Shown here: positions 59,763 to 64,000 of the stretch, piece after piece
Numbering within the stretch: position 1 is the stretch's first letter
Layout: every line of letters begins with the position of its first letter
NCBI GenBank assembly: GCA_020152595.1
Contig: JAIGNY010000573.1
Coordinates: forward strand, 494,001-558,000
Origin: Chiridota heheva
Taxonomy: Eukaryota > Echinodermata > Holothuroidea > Apodida > Chiridotidae
Direction: 5' to 3'
DNA: 64,000 nucleotides
Position numbers and translations under genes: made by a program
Notes under the pieces: generated by a model
What the model was told of the DNA's origin: nothing
Database searches by the model: none
What the model saw: the letters and a program-made list of their open reading frames with translations, nothing else

Positions 59763-60779
59763 GTAAGTTGAATGAATATAGTGGCAATTTTTTTATATTT
59801 TTAAATTCTATTTGCAGCAACAAGGTATAGCAGAAGACTTTACAAATTTGGGCCTTTTCGGCAAACATTTCTTATGAATTCCATGTGGAATGAACAGAAG
59901 TAAGTGTCTAATAGATAATCAGCATAGTCTATCAACATAAAAATAGCTGTGAAGCTTGTAATGGCTGAAATTGGGTCAGAAATAAACAAAAAACAGTTTC
60001 GTGCATAATAAATGAGGTAAATGACCTAATTTGCATATCATTTGCATAATTTCTTATTTTATTTTTTGCAAATGTTGATGTAAACATCTTGTTTTTCTGC
60101 ATTCTATTAGTTTTGGACATCATAGAAGGGGAAAAAGCATTTTTTTGGCAAATTTAGTGCCATACACTATTAGATAGATTATTCACAGAATCGGGGGATA
60201 ATTTTTAGGTCAAAATGTACCCAATTTTTCATATTTGCGTCATTTTTTTCCTTCTGATTTCTAAAAATCCATGAATAGTATCAAATGAAAGGTCTTTCCA
60301 AGGACGATTCAGAAATTCTATCCATATTTTTTTGCTATTAAGCCACAAGGCACAAGCGTGTCATAAAGATAGAATGTTTGGAGACCTAATATGCTAATTT
60401 AATGACCTAATTTGCATATTTGATTTCAAAAATATGCACATTTTTGGAAAGTTCAACATATTAGCTTTCACAAAAGTTGAACTTGTTTTGGTACAAATGG
60501 AACAGAAAGTGCTGAAAAAATCCTCTTTCCAAAATTTCAGAAATAGCTTCTTCTATTTTTTGGAACCTTGGGAGAGTAAGGGTTAAGCTATAAGCCAAAA
60601 TCACAACAACCAATGAAAAATTGTATTTGGCTCTGCCTGAAATGAATAATGATGAAGTCAACAACTTAACATTCTATGAGATCCTGTATCATCCTTGCTT
60701 TTATCAACAGCATCATACCAAGTTTGATTTAAATCTGACATGGGTTTGTGAAATAATGAGCATAAATAGAATTTCAGTT

Positions 60780-62256
60780 AGTCCCCCCTTCTCATTAATA
60801 TTTATGACATCAGCACCAAAAACAACAGGGATCATCTGCAGACCACAACACATCCATATACCAAGTATGACTCAAATCCACTGCACACTTCTTGAGATAT
60901 AGTGTTTACAAGCTTGTTAAAATAATTTTGCATTTAGCTCCGCCTACTAATTAACAATCATGTCATCAGCACCAAAACAATAGGGATCATCTACACACCA
61001 CAACACATCCATATACCAGGTATGACATAAATCCACCTCACTGTTCTTGAGATATCATGTTTACAATCTTCTAAAGGATTAGTTCAGGGGTCAAGCATGT
61101 CTATCTTAGGTGAAAGAGGACTCCAAAAGAAACAAAATAGTGAAGAAAGCGTTCAAAGCCCTTATTCCGTTAAGGAGATCATCTATAGACCACAACACAT
61201 ACATATACCAAGTATGACATAAATCCACTGCACGATTCTTGAGATATCATGTTTACAAGCTTGTTAAAATAATTTTGCATTTAGCCCCGCCTACTAACAT
61301 TCATGACATCACCAAAAACAATATGGATCATCTATAGACCACATCACATCCATATACCAAGTACTGTATGTCATAAATCCACCTCACTGTTCTTGAGATA
61401 GCGTGTTTACAATCTTTTAAAGAATTAGTTCAGGGGTCAAGCATGTCTATCTCATGTGAAAGAAGACTTCAAAAGAAACAAAAAAGTGAAGAAAGCGTTC
61501 AAAAGTCTTATTCCATTAAGGAGATATCTATCTTTAAAATTTGGTATCATTAGTGTAGAAACGACTAAAATCAGACTAGTTGTGATATCATAGCCTCAGA
61601 TTCCTCAAAGTCTTTATGTATTCTATTATAATTTGTCCTGCAATTTTGTGGCCTAAAAACCATGGAATATGTCAAAAAAGTAGTAAAACTTAATCTAGGG
61701 AGAGTATTTATAATATACCACTTAAAGAAAGTTAGAGGAAAAACAATTTAAATAGTGATGTCTTTTTATGAACTTTCTTTAAAATACTTTAACAATTGTT
61801 AAGACTTTGAGGATGAAGATGCCAACTTTTCATAGTAGATTTACTACACCGATCATTTCTACACAGATAAGACAAGAGTTTTAAACTTGAATATCTCCTT
61901 TACAGAATAATATTTTTAAACACTTTCTTCACCATTTTGTTTCTTTTGAAGTCCTCTTTCATATAAGATGGCTATGCTTCACCACTGAAATAATCCTTTA
62001 CACATAATTTTACATTAAGCCCCGCCTACTAATATTTATGACATCGGCACCAAAAGCGATAGGACTCATATACAACGTATGACATAAATCCACTGCATGG
62101 TTCTTGAAATATCGTGCTTACAAGCTTGTTGAGAGAATTTTACATGTAGTTCTGCCTACTAAATAATATTCATGACATCAGAGCCAAAAACAATAGGGAT
62201 TATCTACAGACCACAACACATCCATATACCGAGTATGACATAAATCTACCAAACGG
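60780..62256. repeat. Repeated ~150-300 bp family with foldback arms
   Basis: Copies of 'ctcattaatatttatgacat cagcacc...', 'gaccacaacacatccatata' and 'ttcttgagatat...tttacaagc' recur at about 60790, 60946, 61180, 61290, 62026 and 62157. This is the family also found at 32.0-33.0 kb. Confidence 0.75.
61425..61995. repeat. Large imperfect inverted repeat
   Basis: About 61425-61565 (gtgaaagaagacttcaaaag aaac...) is the reverse complement, with changes, of about 61845-61995 (gtttcttttgaagtcctctt tcat...). The spacer is about 280 bp. Confidence 0.75.
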
Positions 62257-63136
62257 CAGGGTTCTAGCTAGACCAGTTTGAGTGCCAGGCTCCAGTGACA
62301 ATCATTGGCATGCCCAGGGTGACCTCCTACACCCACTCCCATGAAGAACTGTTTAAATTTAGTCCACTTCTATTGACAAATTTCAACAAAAAATATCTTT
62401 TTTATTATTTTGTATTATCGGAATCGGATTTACAAAATTATGTACAATGAGACTCTTCCCCACCTCCCACAAAAAAAAAAAAATACAAACATATGCTGGA
62501 AACTCTTCTCAATTCCCATTGTTATTCACCATACCCAAACTATTTACCGCTTGTACTTTCGCCCCAGTATCGTTCAACGAAAGCCATACATTATTATAAG
62601 AAGTATTTCATGTTTCCCCCACAAATCCCAAGAATATAGATCAGTCCATTATAATGTTAAGTTAAGTGCATATGGGGTTTATTACAAATGTTATAAAAAT
62701 AAATATGGACCAGGTCTAGTAGCACGCCTTGGGCCCTTGGGGTGTAATATTTAATTTGTTAAAGTTTGTTTGTATGGTAAGTGAAGGGCTGCCAGCAGTG
62801 ATTCACAAGGATTAAAACATGAATCTGAACTGTGTGCATGTAAGTATGTATATGTATGGGTGATTTTATGATAATATGTACGTTCAATTGCATTCAATTC
62901 CTATGTAGTTCACTTGTTTTGATCGGATTTTATTGTGCGTAATGTATGTTATGTGTGTAAATCAGCCAATGACATAAAAAGAGTGAGATTAAAAGGAGAT
63001 CTGTTTAAACACTTAATTAACCAAATTGAAGTTTTAGGTGCCAGGTGGAAGAGTAAATCTTAGCGCCGAGTGCCGGGCGGGAATTGCGAGTCCTGGGTTG
63101 GCCTGCCTGTCGCCGCCCACCGTGGCTAGAACCCTG
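62257..63136. mobile_element. hAT non-autonomous element, 880 bp
   Basis: Inverted ends CAGGGTTCTAGC and GCTAGAACCCTG (the last 12 bases). Flanks are CCAAACGG (62249-62256) and TCAAACGG (63137-63144), an 8-bp duplication with one change. It splits a copy of the surrounding repeat: ...taaatctaccaaacgg | ggttcttgagatttcatg. The right end is GC-rich (gccgagtgccgggcgggaat). The open frame at 62410-62754 has no recognisable domain. Confidence 0.88.
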
Positions 63137-63177
63137 TCAAACGGTTCTTGAGATTTCATGTTTACAAGCTTCTGTCA

Positions 63178-63300
63178 GACATACATACATACATACATAC
63201 ATACATACATACATACATACATACATACATACACACACATACATACATACATACATACATACAAATATACATACATACATACTGTACATACATACACATG
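63178..63300. repeat. CATA microsatellite
   Basis: (CATA)n run with minor CACA variants, immediately after the repeat family's 'tttacaagcttctgtcagac'. Confidence 0.97.
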
Positions 63301-64000
63301 CCAACATGACTACATACATGTAAGTTCCATATGCTATCACATTGGAACCAAAAGCACATTAAAAGCACTTTAAAAACACATCTACCTAGATCTATTTTGG
63401 GACAGGCAAAAGTCAGCCATGTAAGCAAGCCCCAGGTGAAATGACTAAAGCAGGCCTGACATGATTCACTTAGGGAGCTCAAATACATTGTAGAGTTACC
63501 ATTAAAGCAACATAAATTTTGCAATAAGATGAGCTTATTTAGGGTGTACGATTTTCTTTTACTGCAAAGTAGATTTGTTTGAAAGAATTCTGTATGGTGT
63601 GAATTCTGTATGGTGTGAATTCTGTATTCTGTAAAACCTTTCAAATTGGCGTACTTAAAGGCCATCAACGCCAAAAGTGTAATATCCCATAAAAAAAACT
63701 TGAAATTTTAAAATAGTATTCTTAGTTTTGAATTTCTGTAGGTAATTCTTCATGATTCCTAAATCTCAGTCACTAAAAATACGGTTAACTTGGTTTTAAA
63801 TGAGTCTGGTTAATGCATGTGTTTTTCACTGTTGTCATTGCATGCAGTATGACAGAATAAGCAAAATATGGTGCTGTACAGAGTTGGAAAAAAATTATGG
63901 CTCTTGTGGTTATAACCGCAGGAAAAAAACACGAATTTGCAGGAAGATTTTTTTTTCCATTAAAAAAAAAAAATTGTTTTGATAAATAATTGTAAGTGCT
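63301..64000. other. Right flank, short 16-bp repeat
   Basis: gaattctgtatggtgt is repeated about three times near 63585-63632. Otherwise AT-rich and without recognisable features. Confidence 0.4.

Larger units (their letters stand above)
57901..60582. mobile_element. piggyBac transposon, 2.68 kb, transposase core lost
   Basis: Perfect 14-bp terminal inverted repeats CCCTTACTCTCCCA (57901-57914) and TGGGAGAGTAAGGG (60569-60582), each directly flanked by TTAA (57897-57900, 60583-60586). This is the piggyBac signature. Next to the left end is a palindrome with 10-nt arms, GCGTCACGGT around one central base (57915-57935). Two exon-like segments remain inside on the plus strand (58499-58681 and 59430-59762), but no DDD catalytic domain fits in the rest, so it is probably non-autonomous. 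Confidence 0.93.

Noticed and set aside
62410-62754. 114-codon ORF inside the 62.3-63.1 kb hAT element
   Set aside because: No hAT dimerisation motif, BED finger or splice support; low-complexity basic/Tyr composition.
63084-63674. ORFs with THIHTYIH/MYVCMYVC repeats
   Set aside because: Translations of the CATA microsatellite.

Overview
The window is AT-rich genomic DNA of a metazoan, most likely a marine invertebrate deuterostome (echinoderm, hemichordate or amphioxus grade). The evidence is the exon-intron structure with GT-AG introns of 0.1 to 3.3 kb, two recognisable animal genes, and dense hAT, piggyBac, MITE, LINE and minisatellite content. I cannot name the species from sequence alone.

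Layout. 1-2419 is upstream intron with minisatellites and a GTAT microsatellite. 2420-19179 (+) holds the 3' half of MYBBP1A in 16 exons; the 5' half lies left of the window. Its introns carry a 2.6 kb hAT element, a ~62-bp satellite and a 27-bp minisatellite that multiplies a 5' splice site. 20.0-24.0 kb is a retrotransposon graveyard: a CR1/Rex1-like RT relic and an I-group RT plus RNase H relic. 28080-37975 (-) holds SPECC1L/cytospin-A in five coding exons, a long coiled-coil exon and four small exons for the C-terminal calponin-homology domain. The two genes are convergent. 38-53 kb is upstream of SPECC1L, either a long 5' intron or intergenic DNA, with repeated MITEs and large 47-bp and 24-bp minisatellites. 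One well-spliced orphan coding exon lies on the minus strand at 53268-53371. 57901-60582 is a piggyBac element with TTAA duplications and exon remnants. 60.8-63.3 kb is a multi-copy repeat block broken by a hAT insertion and ending in a CATA microsatellite.

Function. MYBBP1A is a nucleolar Pol5-like protein of ribosome biogenesis and transcriptional co-regulation. Cytospin-A cross-links actin and microtubules. Their adjacency looks positional, not a joint pathway. The main anomalies are two compensating 1-nt indels inside a CH-domain exon of SPECC1L, a splice-donor minisatellite in MYBBP1A, intact target-site duplications on four or five transposons, a 47-bp repeat open in all three minus-strand frames, and a MITE family rich in AP-1-type sites.
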